Below, one piece after another: positions 34,428-42,887 of a stretch of DNA of 64,000 nt; within the stretch, counting starts at the first letter, position 1, and each line of letters starts with the position of its first letter. The DNA is from Anaerolineaceae bacterium. Lineage in GTDB: Bacteria; Chloroflexota; Anaerolineae; Anaerolineales; Anaerolineaceae. Under the pieces are notes generated by a model. That model was not told the DNA's origin. It searched no databases and worked only from the letters and a program-made list of their open reading frames with translations. The position numbers and the translations under genes are program-made. The stretch spans positions 248,001 through 312,000 of the forward strand of contig JARKPB010000010.1 of assembly GCA_029975475.1 (NCBI GenBank). Reading direction: 5' to 3'.

Positions 34428-35615
34428 TCACGGACATTTTACAATATCCTGAGCCCAGAGACAGTCGGCGCAGGAGGGGTTCCACCCCCAGCAGCCTTCG
34501 TTACGCTCGCGCAGGTCGCAGGTCTCGCGCAAATCACAATCGGGGCAGGAAGGAAAGTAAAAAGCGTTGACCGCGCTGCGAAAACCGCAGTATTCGCGCG
34601 ACATCCAGATATCAGCCAGGCTATCCTGGTGAACATCGCCCAGCACATAGCGGCCGACCTGCTTTTTCCGCCCGTCGATGGCAAAATACGAATAGTTGTG
34701 CGACAGCGCGTAACAGGGGGTTACCCTGCCGTCCCAGCTGACGACCATGGCACGGTCTTTAACAAAGCGGCAGCGGCGCTCAGCGCCCCAGTGCATGCGC
34801 GGTAAATCAACCGTCGCCCACATCACCCAGGCGTCCGCGCGGGCAGGCCAGACATCCACGCGCATGGCTTCCTGCGGTTCGTGGCCGTACAGCGCTTCGC
34901 GGAACATCGCCTCGGTATACGCCAGGACATTGCTCACCAGCAGCTTGGAGGCATTCAGTTGCGAGGCCAGGCTGGCGATGCGCGTCAGCAGATGCACATT
35001 GCTCTTCAAGATCACCGATTCAATTCCGAGAGTCGGGAAAAGTGATTTCAGTTCCCGTTTGGCGGCGTTCAGCGCCAGCAGATTCTCAATCACCGGGGAG
35101 AGCGAAGCGCCGCGCACCTGTTCGTATGCCTGAGGGCTGCCCCCGTCAATCGAGACCATCACGCGGTCCACTCCCAGCCGCACCAGCTCCCGGGCAATAT
35201 TGGACCGCAGCAACAGGCCGTTGCTGCCCAGGGTTACCGCCAGCCCGCGCCTGCGCACCGCGGCGATCATCTTCAGGATATGCGGGTGGGTGAGCGGTTC
35301 GCCAAAACTGGTGAAGACCACCCGCTTCAATTCCGGCAGCCCGTCCAGTCCCGCCAGAATGCGCTCAAACGTTTGAAGGCTCATCTCGCTGTCCGGGTCA
35401 GACCAGACATTGCGGATGCAGGTAGCACACTGCAGGTTGCAGCCCGTTGTAACTTCTATATACAGTTTTTCAACATCTGGCAGGCGCGGCTGCAGGATGA
35501 TTTCTCCGTCGCGTTCATCCACCCAGAAATCCAGTTCAGCGGGCAGGTGGCGGCGTTCCAGAAAACCGGGCGGCAAACGCAGTCCGGACGGGGTATTGGG
35601 AACAGGGTTTTTCAT
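34428..35615 (-). CDS. Radical SAM/SPASM protein, tungsten-cofactor oxidoreductase maturase type
   Basis: A 395-residue radical SAM enzyme: CxxxCxxC is C59-C63-C66 in TTGCNLQCATC. The C-terminal SPASM-like region has many cysteines (CYALSHNYSY; CPDCDLRETC; CADCLW), suited for one or two auxiliary clusters. Its place directly after an AOR gene fits the AOR cofactor-modifying (cmo-like) maturase family. A long hairpin separates it from the AOR gene and may lower its expression relative to AOR. Confidence 0.87.
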   Translation of the reverse strand: MKNPVPNTPSGLRLPPGFLERRHLPAELDFWVDERDGEIILQPRLPDVEKLYIEVTTGCNLQCATCIRNVWSDPDSEMSLQTFERILAGLDGLPELKRVVFTSFGEPLTHPHILKMIAAVRRRGLAVTLGSNGLLLRSNIARELVRLGVDRVMVSIDGGSPQAYEQVRGASLSPVIENLLALNAAKRELKSLFPTLGIESVILKSNVHLLTRIASLASQLNASKLLVSNVLAYTEAMFREALYGHEPQEAMRVDVWPARADAWVMWATVDLPRMHWGAERRCRFVKDRAMVVSWDGRVTPCYALSHNYSYFAIDGRKKQVGRYVLGDVHQDSLADIWMSREYCGFRSAVNAFYFPSCPDCDLRETCDLRERNEGCWGWNPSCADCLWAQDIVKCP

Positions 35616-35626
35616 GATTCAAAAGG

Positions 35627-35657
35627 GCGGGCAGGGCGCGGCGTGCGCCCTGCCCGC
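35627..35657 (-). terminator. Partial terminator/attenuator between AOR and maturase
   Basis: A 13-bp perfect stem (GCGGGCAGGGCGC with its complement) and 5-base loop lie 14 bases after the AOR stop. On the minus strand it is followed by CCTTTTG, a short T tract, so partial read-through is likely. Confidence 0.6.
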
Positions 35658-35670
35658 GAGGTGAGCAGTG

Positions 35671-37425
35671 TTACAGTTCGCCGTAGACAGAATCCAGGGC
35701 GGATTCAGGGATATCAAAGACCTGATTGTGCGGCGGGAGAGGTTCTTTCAACATGAATTCCGGCATGCGGTCCGCCTCTTTGGGGATCCCGGCGGCCTCA
35801 TTGAAGGCGCGTTCCTTTTTCAAGACTTCAGCGCCGTATTTAAGGATGTCATCCGCCGTCCATTTGGTGCCCAGCACGCCGTTGCATTCGTCAATCATGC
35901 CCTGATAGCCGCTGGCAATATCCAGAATGGCAAACGCGATGAAGAGGCAGTGGCCGCAGGAATCAATGAACGCGGTGGTGGCCTGGAAGGCGCGGCTGAG
36001 CGCGGCTTTGCCTTCATTGCTCAATGGATCCTGTTTGCCCATCACGCCCAGAATCTCCGGCGCGATGGTATAGCCGGCGGTGTGGTCTGCGCCCATCGTG
36101 CTGGTCGCGTAGGTGATGCCGATGCCTTTCACCGCCCGCGGCTCATAGGCCGGCATCGCCTGACCCTTGACAGTCGGTACGCGCTTGACGCCGTAAACCT
36201 TGCCGGCCGTCTCCGTCCCGGCGCCCAGGATGCGCCCCTGAGGAGTGCCCTTGCCAATCTCATGCACCAGTTTGATCGCCGCTTCGCCGTCGCCGAAGGG
36301 GATAACGCCGGCTTCCATGGCCACACCGATGGTCACGCCGGTCTCGATGGTATCCAGCCCGTATGCGTTGCACAGCGCGTTCAGCTCGGCCACATGGTCG
36401 AGATTGTCAATTCCGCAGTTCGCGCCCAGCGACCAGTCGGATTCGTATTCAATGCAGGAGGTGTGCTCGCTGCCGTCCACCTTGTGATAGGTGTTGGAGC
36501 ATTGAATGATGCAGCCCGGCGAGCAGGCATGGTTGTAAAGTTCTTTGCCCAACCGCTCCTTGTTGGTTTCAAAAATGGCTTCGCCAGCGATCTTGGGAGC
36601 GCCCTCAAACCGGCCGCTGGAGAAATTGCGGGTTGGCAAACCGCCGGCTTCGTTCATGATGTTAATGAGGACGGCTGTTCCATATGAGTTGAGTGCGCCC
36701 TTGGGCTTGGTAATCGCGTGCGTGCGAAGCGCGTCAATCATCTTCTTGCGGCCTTCATCAAACAGGGCTTTGTCCTCAATGTGCACCCCGGGAGCGTTTT
36801 CGCGGTTGAGCACCAGGAATTTTAACCCTTTCGAGCCCATCACCGCGCCCAGACCGCCGCGCCCGGAATAGCGCGTCGGCCGTTTGGCCAGATCGTTGAA
36901 GACTACCCCGGAATTGCCGTAGCCAAATTCACCGGCTGTGCCGATGCTGCAGATGGATATCTTATCGCCAAATTTCTCGTAAATTTTCGGGAAGACCTCC
37001 GGCAGTACCTTGCCGGTGTATTCAGTCGCGTCAAAAAACTCTACCTTGGGTTTGCCGTCATAGGTGATGTAGGCTCCCCAGTACTTGCCTTTCTCAGCCG
37101 GTTGACCCTCCACCACCAGAGCCTGAATCTGCATCACCGCCAGGTCGGCCGCCCAGGAAGAGCCGGCATTGGCTTCTTTGATGCCGCCCGTCAACGGTGA
37201 TTTGGCCCCGACGGAAATGCGCGCCGAAGTCGGCGCCGGCGTGCCGGTGGTGATCCCTCCGGCAAAGACCAGTTTATTCGAAGGGCCCAGAGGATGACAA
37301 AGCGGAGGCACCTCGTCTGCCACCAGGGTGGAAGTCATGGCGCGCCCCGCCAGATATTTGTACTTCGCTGGCGCTTCACTGACTGCTGCGCTGCGGTTGG
37401 TCATGTCAATTCGAACGAACCACAT
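35671..37425 (-). CDS. Aldehyde:ferredoxin oxidoreductase family protein
   Basis: A 584-residue AOR-family tungsto/molybdopterin enzyme that oxidises aldehydes to carboxylates with ferredoxin (or the reverse). The 4Fe-4S ligands are C301, C305 and C309 in HACSPGCIIQC, with the fourth at C490 or C493 (DSCGHC). Pterin-binding stretches such as KSPLTGGIKEANAG (residues ~75-88) and the SGRGGLGAVMGSKGLKF loop (187-203) are conserved. GAGTGAAAAATG gives the start. It leads an operon with its maturase and two MoaD-like proteins. The ~300-base leader is structured. Confidence 0.93.
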   Translation of the reverse strand: MWFVRIDMTNRSAAVSEAPAKYKYLAGRAMTSTLVADEVPPLCHPLGPSNKLVFAGGITTGTPAPTSARISVGAKSPLTGGIKEANAGSSWAADLAVMQIQALVVEGQPAEKGKYWGAYITYDGKPKVEFFDATEYTGKVLPEVFPKIYEKFGDKISICSIGTAGEFGYGNSGVVFNDLAKRPTRYSGRGGLGAVMGSKGLKFLVLNRENAPGVHIEDKALFDEGRKKMIDALRTHAITKPKGALNSYGTAVLINIMNEAGGLPTRNFSSGRFEGAPKIAGEAIFETNKERLGKELYNHACSPGCIIQCSNTYHKVDGSEHTSCIEYESDWSLGANCGIDNLDHVAELNALCNAYGLDTIETGVTIGVAMEAGVIPFGDGEAAIKLVHEIGKGTPQGRILGAGTETAGKVYGVKRVPTVKGQAMPAYEPRAVKGIGITYATSTMGADHTAGYTIAPEILGVMGKQDPLSNEGKAALSRAFQATTAFIDSCGHCLFIAFAILDIASGYQGMIDECNGVLGTKWTADDILKYGAEVLKKERAFNEAAGIPKEADRMPEFMLKEPLPPHNQVFDIPESALDSVYGEL

Positions 37426-37531
37426 TTTTCACTCCTTGGTTACACAAATTTATCACCGGAACTCATCCCGCGCAGGCGGAAGCTGCGCTTCAGGCCAACA
37501 TGGGTTCGAGGGGAATAAATCCTGTCAGGGG

Positions 37532-37620
37532 TCACCTCCTTTCTTCACCAGGCACATACGCGCGCAGACCAACCGGAACGGCCGGTTGTCTGATTCGAGC
37601 GTATTGACCTCCTTTGCGCA
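37532..37620 (-). promoter_or_regulatory. Structured AOR leader with two Shine-Dalgarno-like motifs
   Basis: Read on the minus strand, AAAGGAGGT occurs near 37612-37620 and again near 37533-37541. Between them is a long hairpin: outer stem ATACGC/GCGTAT, then CAGAC/GTCTG and AACCGG/CCGGTT with loop CCGTT. It sits about 110 bases before the AOR start. This could be a riboswitch or leader-peptide element; it was not matched to a known class by eye. Confidence 0.45.
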
Positions 37621-37823
37621 CTGGCGGGCGCAGGGATTGCTCCCTGAGCCTTATCGTTTGCTTATCCCGGAGGGACTCAGCAAATCGGAGGTTGTATAAC
37701 GGTAAGTGAGTATGTTTACTATACATTTTTTTCGACTCAGATTCAAGTGGGCAGAGCGGACATACTGCGGACAATTCCTGTGGGGTATAATCAAATTTCA
37801 ACTTTGCCAGTAAGGAACCCATC

Positions 37824-39044
37824 ATGCTGAATTCATGGACTGTCCGTCTGCGGAACGCCTCCCGGGAATTAAAATTGTTCGCTGGCGCCTCTCTGGTCTT
37901 TGGAATGGCATACAGCATTTTTGATTCGGTTTTTAACAATTACCTGAACGCCACTTTTTCTCTCAGCGGTTTTCAACGCTCTTTCCTGGAATTTCCGCGC
38001 GAACTGCCGGGCTTTTTGGCGGTCTTCGCCACCGCGTTGGTGTGGTTCCTCTCCAGCCGCCGGTTGGGAGCGCTCGCTCTTGTGCTGGGCGTGGCCGGCT
38101 CGCTGTTGATCGGTTTCGCCTCCAGCAGTTACCCGGTGATGGTTCTGTGGCTGTTTATTTACAGCCTGGGAAATCATCTGCTCATGCCGGTTTCCACCAC
38201 CATTGGCATGGAACTGGCCCGCGACGGCGCCACCGGCGCGCGGCTTGGCCAATTAAACGCGCTGCGCAACCTGGCCACAATCATCGGTTCATTTATTGTC
38301 TTTATTGGTTTCCGCTATCTTTCAATGACGTTCCAGAACAGTTTCACCCTGGCGGCGGCGCTCTTCGCGCTTGCTGCCGTTCTCATGTTTCGCATGCGCC
38401 CCGAAAAAGCGCAAAAGCCAAACCGCTATCTTAAACTGCACCGGGAATACAGCCTGTTCTACCTCTTAGCCGTCCTTTACGGCTCACGCAAACAACTTTT
38501 TTTGACCTTTGCCCCCTGGGTAATTGTCAATGTGTACCATCAACCAACCCAGACCCTGGCCACTTTGATGACCATCGGCGGTATCATTGGCATCATCTTT
38601 CAACCCATCCTCGGACGCGCGATCGATCGTCTGGGGGAGCGCGCTGTCCTGGCTGCTGAGGCCGTCTTGCTGGTGGGCGTATGTCTGCTGTACGGGTTCT
38701 CCGGCAGGTTGTTTAGCCCGCAAACCGCGTTTTTAATCACCTGCGGCTGTTATCTGGCCGACCAGATTCTAATGTCGGTGAGTATGGCGCGCTCAACGTA
38801 CCTGAAGAAAATTGCCCTGCACCCCGGGGATATTCAACCCGCCCTCACCACTGCCCTGACCATTGATCACCTCTTCTCCATCAGTGTCGCTTTGCTCGGC
38901 GGTCTGATCTGGAACGCCTTCGGCTATCAATATGTCTTTTTGATGGGGGTTGGGATTGCCCTGATCAACTTTTTCGCCGCGCTGCGCATTCGTATTCCAG
39001 CCGGGGTGGAAGCCGCAGCGGCTCCGGCGCAGGCAGGTTCATGA
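37824..39044 (+). CDS. MFS transporter
   Basis: A 406-residue major facilitator with twelve predicted helices. Typical loops are weak (SSRRLGALAL; LGRAIDRLGERAVL near the start of the second half). Substrate unknown. A TATAAT at 37786 upstream and GTAAGGAACCC before the ATG support expression. It overlaps the next gene at an ATGATGA junction. Confidence 0.8.
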   Translation: MLNSWTVRLRNASRELKLFAGASLVFGMAYSIFDSVFNNYLNATFSLSGFQRSFLEFPRELPGFLAVFATALVWFLSSRRLGALALVLGVAGSLLIGFASSSYPVMVLWLFIYSLGNHLLMPVSTTIGMELARDGATGARLGQLNALRNLATIIGSFIVFIGFRYLSMTFQNSFTLAAALFALAAVLMFRMRPEKAQKPNRYLKLHREYSLFYLLAVLYGSRKQLFLTFAPWVIVNVYHQPTQTLATLMTIGGIIGIIFQPILGRAIDRLGERAVLAAEAVLLVGVCLLYGFSGRLFSPQTAFLITCGCYLADQILMSVSMARSTYLKKIALHPGDIQPALTTALTIDHLFSISVALLGGLIWNAFGYQYVFLMGVGIALINFFAALRIRIPAGVEAAAAPAQAGS

Positions 39045-39907
39045 TGAGCGGTAACAGCCGTCTTACCGGGAAAACAATCCTGATTACCGGCGCAACCGCC
39101 GGCATTGGTCTGGCCGCTGCGAGCGAGCTGGCGCGGCTGGGCGCCCGGGTGATCGGGGTGGGGCGTTCCGCCGAGCGCGCGCGAGCGGCGCAAGACTATA
39201 TTTTAGCGGCCGCTCCCTCCGCCCGGGTAGATTTTCTGCTCTGCGATCTGGCGTCACAGGCGCAGGTTCGAGCGCTGGCCGAGCAGGCTCTGAGCGCCTG
39301 CGGCGGGCACCTGGATGTGTTGATCAATAACGCCGCCGCCGTTCCTGACCGCTTCACCCTGACCGAAGACGGGATTGAACTGCAATTTGCGGTGAACCAT
39401 CTGGCGCCATTTTTGTTGACCAATTTGCTCCTGCCTGCCCTGCGGGCAGCAGGCCAGGGGCGGGTGCTGACCGTTTCCTCTTCTTCTCACTGGCACGGGC
39501 GCATCCGCTGGAAGGATGTCAACCTGCGCTTCCTTTACAATCCGCTGCTGGCATACAAACAATCCAAAGCCGCGAACATCCTTTTCACAGCCGAACTAAA
39601 CCGCCGCTTTGGAGCCGAGGGCATTCGCGCCTTTGCCGTTCACCCCGGTCTGGTCAACACTGAAATTGGCAGCAAACGAGCGCGCGGGCTGACCGCCTGG
39701 TTCTGGGAACTGCGCCGGCGGGGCGGAATCAGTCCCGAAGAAGGCGCGGCTACCCTGGTCCAGCTGGCAGCCGCGGAGAATCCCGACCCGGCGGTTGGCA
39801 TTTACTGGTACCGCGGAGCGCCCGCCTGGGCTGATCCCTATACCCTTCAGGCGGAACCTGCCAGACGCCTGTGGGAACTTTCTGCCCAATTAACCGGTCT
39901 GGCTTGA
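39044..39907 (+). CDS. Short-chain dehydrogenase/reductase (retinol dehydrogenase-like)
   Basis: A 287-residue SDR with NAD(P) motif TGATAGIG near residues 15-22, NNAA (ca. 94-97), and a catalytic serine and YxxxK (YKQSK) near 170. Arrangement and length resemble the WW-domain oxidoreductase/retinol dehydrogenase-like SDRs. The start is at 39044 or 39041, overlapping the MFS stop, so the two are coupled. Substrate unknown. Confidence 0.85.
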   Translation: MSGNSRLTGKTILITGATAGIGLAAASELARLGARVIGVGRSAERARAAQDYILAAAPSARVDFLLCDLASQAQVRALAEQALSACGGHLDVLINNAAAVPDRFTLTEDGIELQFAVNHLAPFLLTNLLLPALRAAGQGRVLTVSSSSHWHGRIRWKDVNLRFLYNPLLAYKQSKAANILFTAELNRRFGAEGIRAFAVHPGLVNTEIGSKRARGLTAWFWELRRRGGISPEEGAATLVQLAAAENPDPAVGIYWYRGAPAWADPYTLQAEPARRLWELSAQLTGLA

Positions 39908-39921
39908 ACCTGTGCATGCCG

Positions 39922-39950
39922 TTGCCCGCTAAAAAGCGCTGTGTTACACT
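39922..39950 (+). promoter_or_regulatory. Promoter of the 39964 gene
   Basis: TTGCCC (39922-39927), 17 bases, TACACT (39945-39950), starting transcription just before the ATG at 39964. Confidence 0.5.
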
Positions 39951-39963
39951 AGACGGCAAGAGT

Positions 39964-40365
39964 ATGACCCAAGAACCGCATTTTTCAAACTGGAAAGACG
40001 CCTGGGAATGGCACGCCCAGCAGACCCACGAGGACCTGGCCCGGTACAGCGTCCCGGAACTGCTGGAAAGGATCCGCGCCGGCCGGTATGACCCGTATTA
40101 CACGATCTGGTATGTGCTGCGCGAAAAGGCGACGCTGAGCCAAAGCGCTGCCGTCCTGTTGAATGTGCTGCGGCGCGAGAGCGGAGAAAACAGCATGCTG
40201 GTGCGTTACCACTGCGCCGCGGCTTTGTTCCACCTGCTCGGCTATCCTGACGAACCCATGCCGCCGCTGCGCGAGCGGGTGCAATGGGATCATCAAGGCG
40301 AGACAGCCCGCTTGAAGGCGGTCAGCGAACTGGAAGCCCTGGTGGCAAAGCGCCTTTCGGGCTGA
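39964..40365 (+). CDS. Conserved hypothetical protein
   Basis: A 133-residue soluble protein with helical, TPR- or HEAT-like character: WYVLREKATLSQSAAVLLNV and RYHCAAALFHLLG resemble repeat helices. No motif or catalytic residue is recognised. The ATG at 39964 follows GGCAAGAG; a longer frame to 39871 would overlap the SDR gene. Confidence 0.6.
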   Translation: MTQEPHFSNWKDAWEWHAQQTHEDLARYSVPELLERIRAGRYDPYYTIWYVLREKATLSQSAAVLLNVLRRESGENSMLVRYHCAAALFHLLGYPDEPMPPLRERVQWDHQGETARLKAVSELEALVAKRLSG

Positions 40366-40389
40366 GCACCGCGTGGAGAATGAACGCCT

Positions 40390-41628
40390 ATGAAAATCAA
40401 ACCCGCCCTCCTGACTCTATCCCTCCTTCTGATTCTGGCGGCGGGCTGCGGCCGGCCGCCGTCCTTTCTGCCAACCACGCCTGCGGCAGCCCAACCGCTT
40501 GCCGCGGCTTCGGCCACCGCCCCGGCTGCTCAGCCTCCATCGGCGGAGGCTCCCCAGGATAAGGCGGAAATATTAAAAGGCATTCAGCGCTCACTGGATC
40601 TGCTGGCGCAGGCTTATAACGAACGGAATGGCGAGCTGCTTCAACAGGCGGTGGATCAGGACAATCCGCCCTTCCGGCGGCTGTTGAAAACCCAGTTTGA
40701 CGATTACATGAAATCATATTACGCCGGCCAGGTAACCTTTCGCTACCGCGTGCTGGATATCGAGCAGCAAGCAAACGGCACAGCCCTGGCGCAAATCGAA
40801 GCCTTTGGCTGGCTGAGGGGAGACTGGCTTTTCCGCTGGAACGGCAGCGCCTGGGTGCTGACGGAGCCGACGGTGGAAGAGCTGGGCGAGAAGCAGACCC
40901 GCGAGGACGAACAATTCATTTTCGAGTTCTACCCCTATATGGGCGAGACCAATGAGCGCGTCATCGAACTGGTGGAGCGCGCCGCCGCGAGGGTAAAAGC
41001 CAAACTTGGCCGGCTGCCGGAAGAAAAAGCGGTGGTGCGCATCAAACCAAACTACGGGATCGATCCGTATGCCGACCCCAACGCGCTGGCATATTTTCAG
41101 CGCGGCAATGATAAAAAACCGGACCGCATTGAGCTGTTCGCGCCCTTTTCTTACACGTTCGGATTGTATGACCCCCAAGAAGGCTGGGAAAAAGACCTGG
41201 AAGATACCATCACCCACGAATATACCCACATGACCCACCTGCGCGCTTTTGGCAGCGCCGGAAAGATGATGGATTGGTTCGGCGAGGGGCTGGCGGAGTA
41301 TACTGCTGACAGCCAGCGCGTGCGGGAAGTGGGCGACGCCCTGCGCCAGGGAACCCTGATCCCGATCTTAGATACCTCCGGGCAGGTATACAAGCAGGAT
41401 CTGATGCATCTGTATATCCTCGAAAAGGATGTCTCGCTGGCTTATGCGGAAGCGCAGGCGTTGATCCTCTTTATCATTGACCGCTACGGCAGCCTTGATA
41501 AAGTCTGGGAGCTGGCGAGAGCGCATGACGAAATTCAGGACTTTGATCAAGCCCTGCGGCGCACATTTGGGATTGGCTATCAGGAGTTTGACAAAGCCTG
41601 GCGCGCCTGGATGGCAGCCCGCTATTAA
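40390..41628 (+). CDS. Lipoprotein metallopeptidase, peptidase MA type (HExxH)
   Basis: A 412-residue exported lipoprotein: signal with lipobox LAAGC (C20), then a Pro/Ala-rich linker. An NTF2/SnoaL-like part (about 55-165) precedes a gluzincin-like domain with HEYTHMTH (near 277-284) and, about 25 residues on, a glutamate in GEGLAEY as third zinc ligand. The family (peptidase MA-like) is common in Chloroflexota. The substrate would be outside the membrane. Confidence 0.82.
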   Translation: MKIKPALLTLSLLLILAAGCGRPPSFLPTTPAAAQPLAAASATAPAAQPPSAEAPQDKAEILKGIQRSLDLLAQAYNERNGELLQQAVDQDNPPFRRLLKTQFDDYMKSYYAGQVTFRYRVLDIEQQANGTALAQIEAFGWLRGDWLFRWNGSAWVLTEPTVEELGEKQTREDEQFIFEFYPYMGETNERVIELVERAAARVKAKLGRLPEEKAVVRIKPNYGIDPYADPNALAYFQRGNDKKPDRIELFAPFSYTFGLYDPQEGWEKDLEDTITHEYTHMTHLRAFGSAGKMMDWFGEGLAEYTADSQRVREVGDALRQGTLIPILDTSGQVYKQDLMHLYILEKDVSLAYAEAQALILFIIDRYGSLDKVWELARAHDEIQDFDQALRRTFGIGYQEFDKAWRAWMAARY

Positions 41629-41646
41629 ACCGTGTTCCCCGCCGCG

Positions 41647-42780
41647 CTATTCGGCCGGCGCCAGCCAGTAGCGTCCGCCGGCGCCTTCAACTGTCCAGCC
41701 GCTCAGCGTACCAGCCAGGTTGGATACTTTCCACCACAACATGTTGCCAGAGCAAACCGGCTGCTCGTTCCAGATCAGCAGGGTCTCGCCCGGGTTTGCC
41801 TTGCCGATCACGGTTGCATCGGTGCCCGGCTGCTTGCGAATGTTGTTGGGCTGCCCCTCGGTAACCACGGCGTACGAATTGAGATCCAGCCGGCTGGGCG
41901 GGGCGGAACCGCACGGCGCGATCTGGCTTTTCAGATAGCCGCTGCCGATCAACTTTCCCAGCGATGGTTGACTCCAGACAGGCGGCTGACCGCCCGCAAA
42001 GACCGCCAGCAGCGCGGAATCCAGCTCAATGGTCACCAGCAGCTCGCCGCGCGCGTCAACCTTCGCCCGCTTCCAGGCATCCAGGATCAGTTGAGTCTTA
42101 TCCGGCCGGTAGCTGACCAGCAGCACCTCCTCGTTCGCCGGAAAACCGGTCAGGTAATACATGGAGGCATTGACCGCAACCACCGCCGGGACAGCAGGCG
42201 GGATCGTTTGAAAACGATGGCTAATCGAGCCGCTGTAACCGCGCAGGTCCAGCGAGGCAGATCCGTACGGCATTCCGTAGCGGGAAAAGAAGCGGTAGCA
42301 TGCCCCGCCGTCCGCGCCGGCGGTCAGCGTTTCGCGCGTCTGGCTGCCGTCCGGAAGGGTCAGGGTTAAGTCTACCTGTTCATTCACCCCCCAGCCGCAG
42401 CTGCAGAAAGCCGTTCCAAAAAGCGGGTCGGTCGGCAGCATGACCTCATCGGGAGCAGCGATCAAATTGGGAGCGATCTGCCCCGCCGGGCATTCCTCCG
42501 GCGGGATTGAAAAACCGCCCGGCGGCACGATCAGCGCCCGGCGGAAACCTTCTGGCGGTTCAGATTGAAGATCGGCGCGCGTGAGTGAATCTTTATCCGC
42601 GTTGGGCGGCGCCTGCAAGCGCGCCAGCGCAGGGACGGCGGCAGCGGTGCTGGCGGGCAAAGGGGCTGCAGCCGGTTCAACCCGGGCGGTGCCCCCGGCG
42701 GCCGGCGATACCGGCAGGTTGCAGCCTGACAGCAGCAGGCCGGCCAGAAGCCACCAGACAGCAATCAGTGTTCGTTTCAC
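41647..42780 (-). CDS. Lipoprotein with C-terminal bacterial SH3 domain
   Basis: A 377-residue lipoprotein with lipobox LLSGC (C20). A Pro/Ala-rich region, a central beta-rich part (about 120-290) and a C-terminal SH3b domain (about 305-375: NIRKQPGTDATVIGKANPGE, WWKVSNLAGTLSGWT) follow. SH3b domains bind cell-wall or surface targets. Function otherwise unknown. It converges on the MA peptidase with 18 bases between. Confidence 0.78.
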   Translation of the reverse strand: MKRTLIAVWWLLAGLLLSGCNLPVSPAAGGTARVEPAAAPLPASTAAAVPALARLQAPPNADKDSLTRADLQSEPPEGFRRALIVPPGGFSIPPEECPAGQIAPNLIAAPDEVMLPTDPLFGTAFCSCGWGVNEQVDLTLTLPDGSQTRETLTAGADGGACYRFFSRYGMPYGSASLDLRGYSGSISHRFQTIPPAVPAVVAVNASMYYLTGFPANEEVLLVSYRPDKTQLILDAWKRAKVDARGELLVTIELDSALLAVFAGGQPPVWSQPSLGKLIGSGYLKSQIAPCGSAPPSRLDLNSYAVVTEGQPNNIRKQPGTDATVIGKANPGETLLIWNEQPVCSGNMLWWKVSNLAGTLSGWTVEGAGGRYWLAPAE

Positions 42781-42887
42781 AATGCTGCTCCAGGAAGGTA
42801 GAAATGCGATACTTAATCATACCCGATTCAGCCGTGAATCCAACCGGTCAGGACGGGGTATAATACAGCCCAGGAAGGCGGTCGATC

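Noticed and set aside
37441-37620. Known molybdenum cofactor riboswitch
   Set aside because: The conserved core could not be matched by eye, so only a structured leader is claimed.
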